DNA of 64,000 nt. Source: Streptomyces sp. B21-105. GTDB lineage: Bacteria > Actinomycetota > Actinomycetes > Streptomycetales > Streptomycetaceae. The notes beneath the pieces were generated by a model that was not told the origin of the DNA, did no database searches, and saw only the letters and a list, made by a program, of their open reading frames with translations. The stretch covers positions 5,580,001-5,644,000 of the forward strand of contig NZ_JARUMJ010000001.1 in the NCBI RefSeq assembly GCF_036898465.1, read 5' to 3'. Shown here piece by piece: positions 37,593-46,040 of this stretch. Every line of letters starts with the position of its first letter. Within the stretch, counting starts at the first letter, position 1. The translations under genes and the position numbers were made by a program.

Positions 37593-38590
37593 CGGACGCC
37601 GCCTCCACGGGATTCCAGCGCGGCCTTGCGGAAGCCGAGGAACGCCGACTTCTGGTCGGGCAGGTACTGCCAGGGGGTTTCCGTGGCGCGGTTGCCGAGG
37701 AAGGCGAAGTGCGGGGCCGCGTCCGCGAAGTGGCCGCCCAGCGAGAAGGCGAACGCGAACGCGTTGTGCGCGCCGACCGAGTTCCAGTCGGGCCGGTGGT
37801 CCGGGTGCAGCACCGAGACCTGGGCGGCGAAGCGCAGGTCGTCGCGGACCGGCACGCCCCGCAGGTACGCGGCGTCCTCGCCGCTCGGCAGGTCCAGCCA
37901 GTGCTCGATGTGGGCGAGGGCCACCACGGCGGCGGAGTTCGACGCGTCGGGGGCCCCGGTCGCGCACTCGCGGGCGAAGCCGTGCGCCGCTTCCCAGGAG
38001 CCGCCCCACTTCGGGCACAGCTGCTGCAGCAGCTGCGACTGCGCGCGGTACTGGTGCGGATGGTGCGCGGACAGCCGGTCGTAACGGCGACGCGCCTCGG
38101 CCTGCCCCAGCTGCAGACCGCGCGCGGTCGTCAGCCGGGTGATCCAGGCGAGGGCGTACGAGGGCTGCTCGGCGCAGACCTCGATCAGCAGCTGTTCGGC
38201 CCGCCGCAGCCAGTCGTGGAACTGGCTGAACCGGTCCTGCGAGACGTACTTGGCGCGGGCGCCGCTGCGGATGTCCCAGCCGATGTACACGTACCGCTCG
38301 GCGAGCAGGGTGCGGGGCAGTGGGTCGGCGGGCGATTCGGCCGCCGCCCGCTCCAGGAAGCCCTCGACGCCGGCGATGTCGGCGAGGAGGCCGGCGGCCG
38401 AGGCGAGCCTGTCGACGGAGCCGAGCCCCGCGAAGCAGTCCCGGACGGCCGGCCAGTCCCCGGCCTGCGCGGCGGTGCGCAGCGGGATCAGCTCGGGTGT
38501 GTTGTCGTACGGGTCGAACGTCGGCGCCGAAAGGCCTATGGGTCTGCCGCCGGACATGCCGCCGGTCGTGTTGTCGGTCGTGCTGGTCAT
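37589..38590 (-). CDS. Helical-repeat protein of unknown function, paired with M16 gene
   Basis: 333 residues, no signal peptide, mostly Ala/Leu-rich helices with a TPR-like look (AEQLLIEVCAEQPSYALAWI, RRYDRLSAHHPHQYRAQSQL). It starts MTSTTDNTTGGMSGGRPIGL and overlaps the M16 gene at its end. Position suggests a scaffold or regulator of that membrane peptidase. No named family is recognised. Confidence 0.75.
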   Translation of the reverse strand: MTSTTDNTTGGMSGGRPIGLSAPTFDPYDNTPELIPLRTAAQAGDWPAVRDCFAGLGSVDRLASAAGLLADIAGVEGFLERAAAESPADPLPRTLLAERYVYIGWDIRSGARAKYVSQDRFSQFHDWLRRAEQLLIEVCAEQPSYALAWITRLTTARGLQLGQAEARRRYDRLSAHHPHQYRAQSQLLQQLCPKWGGSWEAAHGFARECATGAPDASNSAAVVALAHIEHWLDLPSGEDAAYLRGVPVRDDLRFAAQVSVLHPDHRPDWNSVGAHNAFAFAFSLGGHFADAAPHFAFLGNRATETPWQYLPDQKSAFLGFRKAALESRGGGVR

Positions 38591-38678
38591 TCCCCCGCCC
38601 CCTGGCGTCCCCTTCCGCGGCGCGCGGGCTGGCCCCCCAGGGCGCGCGGCGGTGAAATCCTGCTGGAAAGTCTACGTT

Positions 38679-38699
38679 CGACTTGACGTGCTCAAGTCG
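38679..38699. promoter_or_regulatory. Palindrome between divergent genes, operator-like
   Basis: CGACTTGA (38679-38686) and TCAAGTCG (38692-38699) are perfect inverted arms around CGTGC. They lie 88 bases from the minus-strand start and 49 from acpS. Confidence 0.5.
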
Positions 38700-38747
38700 C
38701 CGCAGGCTAGCAGCAGGGGGTGACGGTGAGGCCCTAGGGTGCTGGGC

Positions 38748-39119
38748 ATGAGCATCATCGGGGTCGGTATCGACGTGGCCGAGATCGAGCGCTTCACGGC
38801 GTCCATGGAACGGACACCCGGGCTCGCCGAACGGCTGTTCCTGCGGAGCGAGTTGCTGCTGCCGAGCGGCGAGCGCAGGGGCATGGCCTCGCTGGCGGCC
38901 CGGTTCGCGGCGAAGGAGGCCCTGGCCAAGGCGCTCGGGGCCCCGCCCGGACTGCTGTGGACGGACGCCGAGGTGTACGTCGAGGAGAGCGGGCGGCCCC
39001 GGTTGCGGGTGCGGGGGAGCGTCGCCGCCCGGGCGGCCGAACTGGGCGTCACGGGATGGCACGTGTCGTTGAGTCATGACGCGGGCGTGGCCTCGGCGGT
39101 GGTGGTGGCCGAAGGGTGA
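38748..39119 (+). CDS. acpS: Holo-[acyl-carrier-protein] synthase
   Basis: 123 residues from ATG at 38748 ([16 protein letters not shown]). Motifs [10 protein letters not shown] and [13 protein letters not shown] supply the Mg/CoA-binding Asp and Glu, and [19 protein letters not shown] closes it. It attaches phosphopantetheine to acyl carrier proteins, using CoA made through CoaA. A GTG nine bases upstream is less likely. Confidence 0.95.
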   Translation: MSIIGVGIDVAEIERFTASMERTPGLAERLFLRSELLLPSGERRGMASLAARFAAKEALAKALGAPPGLLWTDAEVYVEESGRPRLRVRGSVAARAAELGVTGWHVSLSHDAGVASAVVVAEG

Positions 39120-39218
39120 GGCGCGGGGTGGGGCGCTCCGCGGGGTGAGGCGAGGAGTGGGGAGTGGGCTGCGGTACGCAGGTGCGGCGGCGAGGGCGGC
39201 CGGGGCAGACTCGACCGT

Positions 39219-40658
39219 ATGCGTACTGCCTACTGCGTGGAGACCGTCCGTCGTGCCGAACGGGAGCTGATGGCCCGGGTCCCGGAAGGGGCCCTCATGC
39301 AGCGGGCCGCCGCCGGGCTCGCCGCCGCCTGCGCCGATCTGCTGGGCCGGGTGTACGGACGCCGGATCGTGCTGCTGGTCGGCAGCGGGGACAACGGGGG
39401 CGACGCCCTGTACGCCGGGGCGCGGCTCGCCCGGCGCGGGGCCGGGGTGACCGCCGTGCTGCTCGCACCCGGGCGGACCCATCCCGGAGGGCTGACGGCG
39501 CTGCGCCGGGCGGGCGGCGCCGCCGTGACCCCCGACGGGGCCGGCGACGTCGTCCGGCGGGCCGACCTCGTGCTCGACGGCATCGTCGGAATCGGCGGCA
39601 AGGGCGGGCTGCGGCCCGATGCGGCGGAGCTGGCCGCGCTCGTCGCCGGGTTCCGGGCCGCCGTCGTGGCCGTCGACCTGCCCAGCGGGGTCGACGCCGA
39701 CACCGGCGAGGTGCACGGGAGCGCGCTGCGCGCCGACCTCACCGTCACCTTCGGCACGCACAAGCCGGGGCTGCTCGTCGATCCCGCGCGCGAGTACGCC
39801 GGTTCGGTGCGGCTCGTCGACATCGGGCTCGGCGAGTACCTGCCCGACGTACCCGAGCTGGAGGCGTTGCAGCACGCGGACGTGGCGGCCCTGCTGCCGG
39901 TGCCGGGAGGGGAGAGCGACAAGTACCGGCGGGGCGTCGTCGGGATCGCCGCCGGATCGGACCGGTATCCGGGGGCGGCCGTGCTCGCCGTCGCGGGAGC
40001 GCTGCGCGGCGGGGCGGGGGCGGTGCGGTATGTCGGGCCGGCCGGGGACACGGTCCTCGCGCGGTTCCCCGAGACGCTCGTGTCGGAGCGCGGGCCCGCA
40101 CACGCCGGACGGGTGCAGGCCTGGGTCGTCGGCCCGGGGGCCGGGGACGACGCGACGACGGTCGCGGAGGTGCTGGCCGCCGACGTGCCCGTGCTGATCG
40201 ACGCCGACGGGCTGCGGCTGGCGGACGCCGACGCGGTACGGGGGCGTGCCGCGCCGACGCTGATGACACCGCACGCCGGGGAGGCGGCCGCGCTGCTCGG
40301 CGTGGCGCGTGAGCAGGTGGAGGGGGCCCGGCTGGCCTCGGTGCGGGAGCTGGCGGCGCGGTACCGGGCGACAGTGCTGCTGAAGGGGTCGACGACGCTG
40401 GTCGCCGACGCGGGCGGCGAGGGACCCGTGCGGGTCAACGCCACCGGCACGGCCTGGCTCGCCACGGCAGGCAGCGGGGACGTGCTGTCCGGGCTCGCCG
40501 GGTCGCTGCTGGCGGCCGGGCTGGGCGCGCTGGACGCGGGCAGCGTCGGGGCGTACCTGCACGGCCTCGCGGGTCGGTACGCGGCGGACGGGGCGCCGGT
40601 CGGGGCACATGACGTGGCCGAGGCGATCCCGCGTGCCTGGCGGGACGTGCGCGACTGA
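39219..40658 (+). CDS. nnrD: Bifunctional NAD(P)H-hydrate epimerase/dehydratase
   Basis: 479 residues. The N-terminal YjeF epimerase domain (about 1-210: LLVGSGDNGGDALYAGARLA, VAVDLPSGVDADTG) is fused to an ADP-dependent dehydratase of the ribokinase type (about 220-479: GIAAGSDRYPGAAVLAVAGA, TPHAGEAAALLG, NATGTAWLATAGSGDVLSG). It repairs damaged NADHX and NADPHX. It is also called nnrE/nnrD fusion. Confidence 0.95.
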   Translation: MRTAYCVETVRRAERELMARVPEGALMQRAAAGLAAACADLLGRVYGRRIVLLVGSGDNGGDALYAGARLARRGAGVTAVLLAPGRTHPGGLTALRRAGGAAVTPDGAGDVVRRADLVLDGIVGIGGKGGLRPDAAELAALVAGFRAAVVAVDLPSGVDADTGEVHGSALRADLTVTFGTHKPGLLVDPAREYAGSVRLVDIGLGEYLPDVPELEALQHADVAALLPVPGGESDKYRRGVVGIAAGSDRYPGAAVLAVAGALRGGAGAVRYVGPAGDTVLARFPETLVSERGPAHAGRVQAWVVGPGAGDDATTVAEVLAADVPVLIDADGLRLADADAVRGRAAPTLMTPHAGEAAALLGVAREQVEGARLASVRELAARYRATVLLKGSTTLVADAGGEGPVRVNATGTAWLATAGSGDVLSGLAGSLLAAGLGALDAGSVGAYLHGLAGRYAADGAPVGAHDVAEAIPRAWRDVRD

Positions 40659-40687
40659 AACGACTGAAGCGACTGAAGCGACTGACG
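40652..40687 (+). repeat. 9-bp tandem repeat at the nnrD stop
   Basis: CGACTGAAA, CGACTGAAG, CGACTGAAG, CGACTGACG and a decayed fifth copy. The first copy contains the nnrD stop codon (40656-40658), so expansion or loss changes only the 3' flank. Confidence 0.75.
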
Positions 40688-40764
40688 TGACTCCCGGGTC
40701 ACGGGGCGGGGGCGTCGGCCCGGTGCCGGGAGTGCCGTTCGGCCGCTCTGAGACACTGGGCGCG

Positions 40765-41931
40765 ATGAGTGAGACTGCCTTCCCGCCCGCCGCCGCCCCG
40801 CTGCGCGCCCGTGCCGAGATCGATCTGGCCGCGCTGCGGGCCAACGTGCGGACCCTGCGTGCCAAGGCGCCGGGGGCTGCGTTCATGGCCGTGGTCAAGG
40901 CGGACGGTTACGGCCACGGCGCCGCCCCCTGCGCCCGCGCGGCCGTCGAGGCCGGCGCCGAATGGGTGGGCGCCGCCACGCCCGAGGAGGCCCTCGCGCT
41001 GCGCGCGCACGCCGGGCTGCCCGCGGACGTCCGGATCATGTGCTGGTTGTGGACGCCGGGCGGGCCCTGGCGGGAGGCCGTCGACGCGGGCATCGACGTG
41101 TCGCTGAGCGGGCTCTGGGCGCTGCGCGAGGTGGAGGAGGCGGCTCGGGCCGCCGGTCGGGCCGCCCGGGTGCAGCTCAAGGCCGACACCGGGCTCGGCC
41201 GCAACGGATGCCAGCCCGCCGACTGGCCCGAGCTCGTCGGGGAGGCGCTGCGCGCCGAACACGAGGGACTGGTGCGGATCACCGGCCTCTGGTCCCACTT
41301 CGCCTGCGCCGACGAACCGGGGCACCCCTCCGTCGCCGCCCAGCTCGACCGGTTCCGGGAGATGGTGGCGTACGCCGAACGGCAGGGCGTCCGGCCCGAG
41401 GTGCGGCACATCGCCAACTCGCCGGCCGCGCTCACCCTCCCGGAGACCCACTTCGACCTGGTCCGCCCGGGGATCGCGATGTACGGCCTGACGCCCAGCC
41501 CCGAGCTGGGCTCGTCCGCCGACTTCGGGCTGCGGCCGGTGATGACCCTCGCGGCCTCGCTGGCGCTGGTGAAGCACGTCCCCGGCGGGCACGGCGTGAG
41601 TTACGGCCACCATTACGTCACCCCGGGCGGGACGACGCTCGGGCTGGTGCCCCTCGGGTACGCCGACGGTGTGCCCCGGCACGCCTCCGGGACCGGCCCG
41701 GTGCTGGTCGGCGGCAAGTGGCGGACGGCCGCCGGCCGCATCGCGATGGACCAGTTCGTCGTCGACCTCGGCGGCGACGAGCCGGACCCCGGCGCGGAGG
41801 CGGTCCTCTTCGGACCGGGCGACCGCGGCGAGCCCACGGCGCAGGACTGGGCGCAGGCGGCCGGAACCATCGGGTACGAGATCGTCACGCGCATCGGATC
41901 GCGCGTTCCCCGCGTCTATGTGAATGAGTGA
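40765..41931 (+). CDS. alr: Alanine racemase
   Basis: 388 residues from ATG at 40765. The PLP Lys lies in AVVKADGYGHGA. The second-domain active-site Tyr region is HGVSYGHHYVTPGGTTLGLV, and GRIAMDQFVVDLG is typical. It supplies D-alanine for peptidoglycan. The longer in-frame region upstream crosses the nnrD end and is not coding. Confidence 0.96.
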   Translation: MSETAFPPAAAPLRARAEIDLAALRANVRTLRAKAPGAAFMAVVKADGYGHGAAPCARAAVEAGAEWVGAATPEEALALRAHAGLPADVRIMCWLWTPGGPWREAVDAGIDVSLSGLWALREVEEAARAAGRAARVQLKADTGLGRNGCQPADWPELVGEALRAEHEGLVRITGLWSHFACADEPGHPSVAAQLDRFREMVAYAERQGVRPEVRHIANSPAALTLPETHFDLVRPGIAMYGLTPSPELGSSADFGLRPVMTLAASLALVKHVPGGHGVSYGHHYVTPGGTTLGLVPLGYADGVPRHASGTGPVLVGGKWRTAAGRIAMDQFVVDLGGDEPDPGAEAVLFGPGDRGEPTAQDWAQAAGTIGYEIVTRIGSRVPRVYVNE

Positions 41932-41986
41932 CGAGACCGGGTAACCCGCAGTCAGTGCAAGGACATCGGCCCAGGAGGAGCGGCAC

Positions 41987-43252
41987 GTGAGCGAGAGCAG
42001 CGCGGAGGCGGTGGCGAGCGCCGCCACGGCGGTCGTCGCCGCGTCCGCGACGGGGGTGGGAGCGGGAGCGGCCGGAGGCTGGCGCCGGGCGACCGGCATC
42101 GCGGGCGCCGCGATAGGCGTGATCGCCGCTGGCGCCGCGGCCGGTGTCGCCGTGGAGCGGATGACCGTGGGGCGGGGCATGCGGGCCAAGGCCCGGCTGG
42201 CGCTCGACTCGGCGGGACCGTACGGAGGGCTGCGCGGCACCCCCGGCAAGGCGTACGCCGACGACGGCACCGAGCTGTACTACGAGGTCGACGACGTCGA
42301 GCCGCAGGGCGGGCCGGCCGGCCGGCGGCGCAGGCTCTTCGGGCGCAAGGCGCCGCTGCCCGTCACCGTCGTCTTCAGTCACGGCTACTGCCTCAACCAG
42401 GACTCCTGGCACTTCCAGCGGGCGGCTCTGCGGGGCGTCGTGCGGACCGTGCACTGGGACCAGCGCAGCCACGGCCGGTCCGGGCGCGGCAACGCCCAGA
42501 CCGGGGACGGCGTGCCGGTCACCATCGACCAGCTGGGACGCGATCTGAAGGCCGTCGTCGACGCGGCCGTGCCGGAGGGGCCGATCGTGCTGGTCGGGCA
42601 CTCCATGGGCGGGATGACGGTGATGGCCCTGGCCGCCCTGTACCCCGAGCTGATCCGTGAGCGGGTCGTCGCCACCGCGTTCGTGGGGACGTCGTCCGGG
42701 CGGCTCGGCGAGGTCAACTTCGGGCTGCCGGTCGCCGGTGTGAACGCGGTGCGGCGGGTGCTGCCGCAGATACTGAAGGCGCTGGGCCAGCAGGCGGCCC
42801 TGGTGGAGAAGGGGCGGCGGGCGACCGCCGATCTGTTCGCCGGGATCATCAAGCGGTACTCGTTCGCGTCCCGGGACGTGGACCCGGCGGTGGCGCGGTT
42901 CGCCGAGCGGATGATCGAGAGCACGCCGATCGACGTGGTCGCCGAGTTCTACCCGGCGTTCACCGACCACGACAAGACCGAGGCGCTCGCCTGCTTCACG
43001 GACATGCCGGTGCTGGTGCTGGCCGGGATCGGGGACCTGGTCACGCCGAGCGAGCACAGCGAGGCGATCGCCGACATGTTGCCGGACGCCGAGCTGGTCC
43101 TCGTTCCCGACGCCGGGCACCTCGTGATGCTGGAGCACCCGGAAGCGGTCACCGACCGCCTCGCCGACCTGCTCACCCGCGCGGGCGCCGTGCCGGCAGG
43201 GGCTACCGTGGGAGGTTATGGAGACACCAGCAGCGCCGCACCACCCGGCTGA
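41987..43252 (+). CDS. Alpha/beta hydrolase, probably membrane-anchored
   Basis: 421 residues. An Ala/Gly-rich N-terminal hydrophobic stretch (GIAGAAIGVIAAGAAAGVAV, about 45-65) likely anchors it. The hydrolase domain follows (VVFSHGYCLNQDSWHFQRAA, nucleophile elbow GHSMGG, late His in VPDAGHLVMLEHPE). Its end overlaps tsaE by 35 bases. Substrate unknown; a fixed companion of alr and tsaE in Streptomyces. Confidence 0.9.
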   Translation: MSESSAEAVASAATAVVAASATGVGAGAAGGWRRATGIAGAAIGVIAAGAAAGVAVERMTVGRGMRAKARLALDSAGPYGGLRGTPGKAYADDGTELYYEVDDVEPQGGPAGRRRRLFGRKAPLPVTVVFSHGYCLNQDSWHFQRAALRGVVRTVHWDQRSHGRSGRGNAQTGDGVPVTIDQLGRDLKAVVDAAVPEGPIVLVGHSMGGMTVMALAALYPELIRERVVATAFVGTSSGRLGEVNFGLPVAGVNAVRRVLPQILKALGQQAALVEKGRRATADLFAGIIKRYSFASRDVDPAVARFAERMIESTPIDVVAEFYPAFTDHDKTEALACFTDMPVLVLAGIGDLVTPSEHSEAIADMLPDAELVLVPDAGHLVMLEHPEAVTDRLADLLTRAGAVPAGATVGGYGDTSSAAPPG

Positions 43253-43730
43253 CCTTCGGATCACCGTCAACTCTCCCGAGCAGATGCGGGACTTCGGCCG
43301 CCGGCTGGCCAAGGTGCTGCGCGCCGGCGATCTCGTCATGCTGAGCGGGGAGCTCGGGGCGGGCAAGACGACGCTCACCCGCGGGCTCGGCGAGGGGCTC
43401 GGGGTGCGGGGCGCGGTGACCTCTCCGACGTTCGTGATCGCCCGGGTGCACCCCGCCCTCGGGGACGGCCCGCCGCTGGTCCACGTCGACGCGTACCGCC
43501 TGGGCGGTGGGCTCGACGAGATGGAGGACCTCGACCTCGACGTGTCGCTGCCGGAGTCGGTGATCGTCGTGGAGTGGGGCGAGGGCAAGGTCGAGGAGCT
43601 GACCGACGACCGGCTCCAGATCCGCATTCACCGGGCGGTCGGGGACACCGACGACGAGGTGCGGCACGTGACTGTGTCGGGGCTCGGCCGGCGATGGGCC
43701 TCGACGGACCTCGGCGTGCTGTCGGCCTGA
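43218..43730 (+). CDS. tsaE: tRNA t6A biosynthesis ATPase TsaE
   Basis: 170 residues. Walker A GELGAGKTTLTRGLGEGLG, then TSPTFVIARVH and HVDAYRLGG, and VEWGEG, all conserved in TsaE, which drives the TsaB-TsaD complex that makes threonylcarbamoyl-adenosine at tRNA A37. The ATG lies inside the end of the previous gene. Confidence 0.95.
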   Translation: METPAAPHHPADLRITVNSPEQMRDFGRRLAKVLRAGDLVMLSGELGAGKTTLTRGLGEGLGVRGAVTSPTFVIARVHPALGDGPPLVHVDAYRLGGGLDEMEDLDLDVSLPESVIVVEWGEGKVEELTDDRLQIRIHRAVGDTDDEVRHVTVSGLGRRWASTDLGVLSA

Positions 43731-43811
43731 CGCTGACTCTGGCTCTGCGTCCGACTCTGGCCTGCGTCCGACTCTGGCTCTGGCTCTGACTCCGACTCTG
43801 GCTCTGACTCG
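43731..43811 (+). repeat. Hexamer-type simple repeat after tsaE
   Basis: About 80 bases built from CTGACT, CTGGCT and CTGCGTCCGA-type units starting at the tsaE stop. The pattern gives weak open frames on both strands, none with coding character. Confidence 0.75.
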
Positions 43812-43884
43812 GTGAAGGTTCCGACAACGTGTCGGCAAAATGTTGCGTCCCGTGTCGGAGGCGTGGTCACATGGGTATCAAGCT

Positions 43885-43908
43885 CGTAGTTAGGTCTACC
43901 TAACTACG
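43885..43908. promoter_or_regulatory. Perfect 24-bp palindrome, probable operator
   Basis: CGTAGTTAGGT (43885-43895) and ACCTAACTACG (43898-43908) are perfect inverted 11-base arms around CT. It is AT-rich in a very GC-rich setting and lies 27 bases before the start of the small gene at 43936. Its centre is too short for the usual iron-box (DmdR/IdeR) spacing. A repressor-dimer site is inferred. Confidence 0.6.
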
Positions 43909-43935
43909 CCCGCCCCCGAACCTCAGGAGGCGTCC

Positions 43936-44106
43936 ATGCCGGCCACCGAGCCCCCGCCCCGGCCGCCGCGTCCCGTCGCGCCCGCCGCCGTGTCCATGCG
44001 TGACCTGCTGGCCTCGTGCGCCGCCGCCGAAGCCGTCTCGACGCCGCCGCGGCTGCCCGACCCCGTACTGGCGGAGAAGCCGGCCCGCCGCCCCCGGGCG
44101 GCCTGA
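43936..44106 (+). CDS. Small protein of unknown function (56 residues)
   Basis: ATG at 43936 follows CAGGAGGCGTCC. The product opens MPATEPPPRPPRPVAPAAVS, continues MRDLLASCAAAEAVSTPPRL and ends ARRPRAA. Nearly every third codon base is G or C, as in real genes here. It is Pro/Ala-rich with one short possible helix and one Cys. It sits just behind the palindrome at 43885, so it is likely a regulated small gene. No family is recognised. Confidence 0.65.
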   Translation: MPATEPPPRPPRPVAPAAVSMRDLLASCAAAEAVSTPPRLPDPVLAEKPARRPRAA

Positions 44107-44164
44107 GGCGACACCGGACGGCGCAACCGGCCGGACCGATCCGGACCGATCGGGACGGGAGGGT

Positions 44165-44710
44165 CTACCGGACCACGTCGACCCGTCGGCCGATCGTCGC
44201 GAACGCCCACATCGCGTCGCCGTCCGCGACGCTCTCCCGGATGCCGCCCGTCCGCACCCTCGGGTCGGGCTGCGGCAGCGAGCCGTCCAGGGCCGCGCTG
44301 AAGCCGATCGTCACGCCGTCCACCTCGGTGAACCGCACGACGTGCTCGATCGGGGTGCCGTCGGTGCCGGTGATCGCCCCCGAACGGGAGCCGACCGAGT
44401 AGCTGCCCGGCAGCGGGTCCACACTGCCGGGGGCGACCTTGAACGTGCGGTTGACGCGACCGTCCGCGCCGACCAGCCACACCCGGTCGGCGGTCAGCGC
44501 GTACACCACCCGCTCACCCACGCCGGAGCCGTCCGGCAGTGCCGTCGAGGCGACGGTCCCGGGTGCCTTCGCGGGTTTCGCGGGGGCGCCGCGCCGCGGC
44601 CCGGTCAGGTCGTCGGGCGCGTTCGCCGACGCCTGGAACGCGAGGAACCCGACCGTCGCCAGGGCGGCCGCGGTGACCCCGGCCACGAAAGTCGAGCTGC
44701 TGCTGGGCAC
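44165..44710 (-). CDS. Membrane-anchored extracytoplasmic protein, unknown function
   Basis: 181 residues from GTG at 44710 (behind GAGGTGGTCACC). An N-terminal signal-anchor (TFVAGVTAAALATVGFLAFQ) precedes a Pro/Ala linker and a beta-rich domain (ERVVYALTADRVWLVGADGR, TPIEHVVRFTEVDGVTIGFS). A longer version from 44785 would place 25 polar residues before the helix and seems less likely. It diverges from tsaB. No family name is recognised. Confidence 0.75.
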   Translation of the reverse strand: MPSSSSTFVAGVTAAALATVGFLAFQASANAPDDLTGPRRGAPAKPAKAPGTVASTALPDGSGVGERVVYALTADRVWLVGADGRVNRTFKVAPGSVDPLPGSYSVGSRSGAITGTDGTPIEHVVRFTEVDGVTIGFSAALDGSLPQPDPRVRTGGIRESVADGDAMWAFATIGRRVDVVR

Positions 44711-44865
44711 CGGTGACCACCTCGTCCGTCCTGCGCCCGATTCCGGGCCACTTCCGCGTTCTGTCCTGTACGTGATGTACGTCATGTTTCGCGGCGACGT
44801 TAGCAGCCGTCACGGCTGCGACCGGGACGGCGGTGTCGGGGGCACGGGAGCCGTAGGCTGTTTGC

Positions 44866-45519
44866 GTGCTCTTGCTCGCTCTGGATACCGCCACCCCCGC
44901 CGTCACCGTCGCCCTGCACGACGGCACCGACGTCGTCGCCTCCTCGAGTCAGGTGGACGCGCGCCGGCACGGCGAGTTGCTGCTCCCGGCCGTCGACCGG
45001 CTGCTCGCCGGCGCCGGGCGCGGTCTCGACGCCGTCACCGGGATCGTCGTCGGCGTCGGCCCCGGCCCCTACACGGGGCTGAGAGTCGGTCTGATGACCG
45101 CAGACACCTTCGGGCTGGCGCTCGGCGTCCCCGTGTACGGCCTGTGCACCCTCGACGGTCTCGCCTACGCCTCCGACCTCGAAGGACCCTTCGTGGTCGC
45201 GACCGACGCCCGCCGCAAGGAGGTCTACTGGGCGCGCTACACCGACTCCCGCACCCGGGTGTCCGGCCCCGCCGTGGACCGGCCCGCCGACATCGCCGAC
45301 GAGGTGGCCGGGCTGCCCGCCGTCGGCGCGGGCGCGCTGCTCTACCCCGACGCCTTCCCCCACGCGCACGAACCCGAGCACGTCTGTGCCGCGGCCCTCG
45401 CGAGCCTCGCGGCGGAGCGGCTGGCCGCCGGCGAGGAACTGCCCCCGCCACGGCCCCTGTACCTGCGCCGGCCGGACGCCCAGGTCCCCAAGAACTACAA
45501 GGTGGTCACCCCCAAGTGA
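44866..45519 (+). CDS. tsaB: tRNA t6A biosynthesis protein TsaB
   Basis: 217 residues: LLALDTATPAVTVALHDGTD, GELLLPAVDRLL and GVGPGPYTGLRVGLMTAD are the signatures of this inactive ASKHA homologue, which scaffolds TsaD and TsaE. It overlaps rimI by a GTGA junction. Confidence 0.95.
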   Translation: MLLLALDTATPAVTVALHDGTDVVASSSQVDARRHGELLLPAVDRLLAGAGRGLDAVTGIVVGVGPGPYTGLRVGLMTADTFGLALGVPVYGLCTLDGLAYASDLEGPFVVATDARRKEVYWARYTDSRTRVSGPAVDRPADIADEVAGLPAVGAGALLYPDAFPHAHEPEHVCAAALASLAAERLAAGEELPPPRPLYLRRPDAQVPKNYKVVTPK

Positions 45520-46040
45520 CCGAATCCGTCGACCTCGTGCTGCGCGAGATGCGCTGGTGGGACATCGAGCGCGTGCTCGAACTCGAGAAGGACCTCTTCC
45601 CCGAGGACGCCTGGTCCCGGGGCATGTTCTGGTCCGACCTGGCCCACGCCCGCGGCCCGGAGGCGACCCGGCGCTATCTCGTCGCGGTCGACCCGGCCGC
45701 GGACGACCGGATCGTCGGATACGCCGGTCTGGCCGCCGCAGGGGACGTCGCCGACGTCCAGACCATCGCCGTCGCCCGCGACCGCTGGGGCACCGGCCTC
45801 GGTGGCCGGCTGCTGACGGAACTGCTGAGCGCGGCGACCGCCTTCGAGTGCGTCGAGGTCCTGCTCGAGTGCCGCATCGACAACGTCCGCGCCCAGAAGC
45901 TCTACGAGCGCTTCGGGTTCGAGGCCATCGGGTTCAGGCGCGGCTACTACCAGCCGGGCAACGTGGACGCCCTGGTGATGCGCCTCACCGACCCATCGAC
46001 ATCCGTAGCGGGAACACAGGGAAACGAGACCAATGGCTGA
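45516..46040 (+). CDS. rimI: Ribosomal-protein-S18-alanine N-acetyltransferase
   Basis: 174 residues from GTG at 45516. GNAT fold: [40 protein letters not shown] with the acetyl-CoA loop, and [20 protein letters not shown] then YY. The tsaB-rimI-tsaD order is standard in actinobacteria. It overlaps tsaD by 8 bases. Confidence 0.93.
   Translation: MTESVDLVLREMRWWDIERVLELEKDLFPEDAWSRGMFWSDLAHARGPEATRRYLVAVDPAADDRIVGYAGLAAAGDVADVQTIAVARDRWGTGLGGRLLTELLSAATAFECVEVLLECRIDNVRAQKLYERFGFEAIGFRRGYYQPGNVDALVMRLTDPSTSVAGTQGNETNG

Noticed and set aside
37593..40898. Continuation of the minus-strand M16 frame upstream for a further 1100 codons without a stop
   Set aside because: It is a GC-rich shadow of the helical-repeat gene, acpS, nnrD and the alr start; the Arg/Pro/Gly-rich translation has no conserved motif. 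The M16 gene starts at 37592 behind a good ribosome site.
43741..43870. Coding sequence in the simple repeat after tsaE (Ser-Glu repeats on the minus strand)
   Set aside because: The open frame follows from the hexamer repeat itself; there is no ribosome site and no non-repetitive coding part.
43885..43908. Iron box (DmdR/IdeR operator)
   Set aside because: TTAGGT and ACCTAA halves are present, but the centre is two bases instead of the roughly seven of the iron-box consensus.
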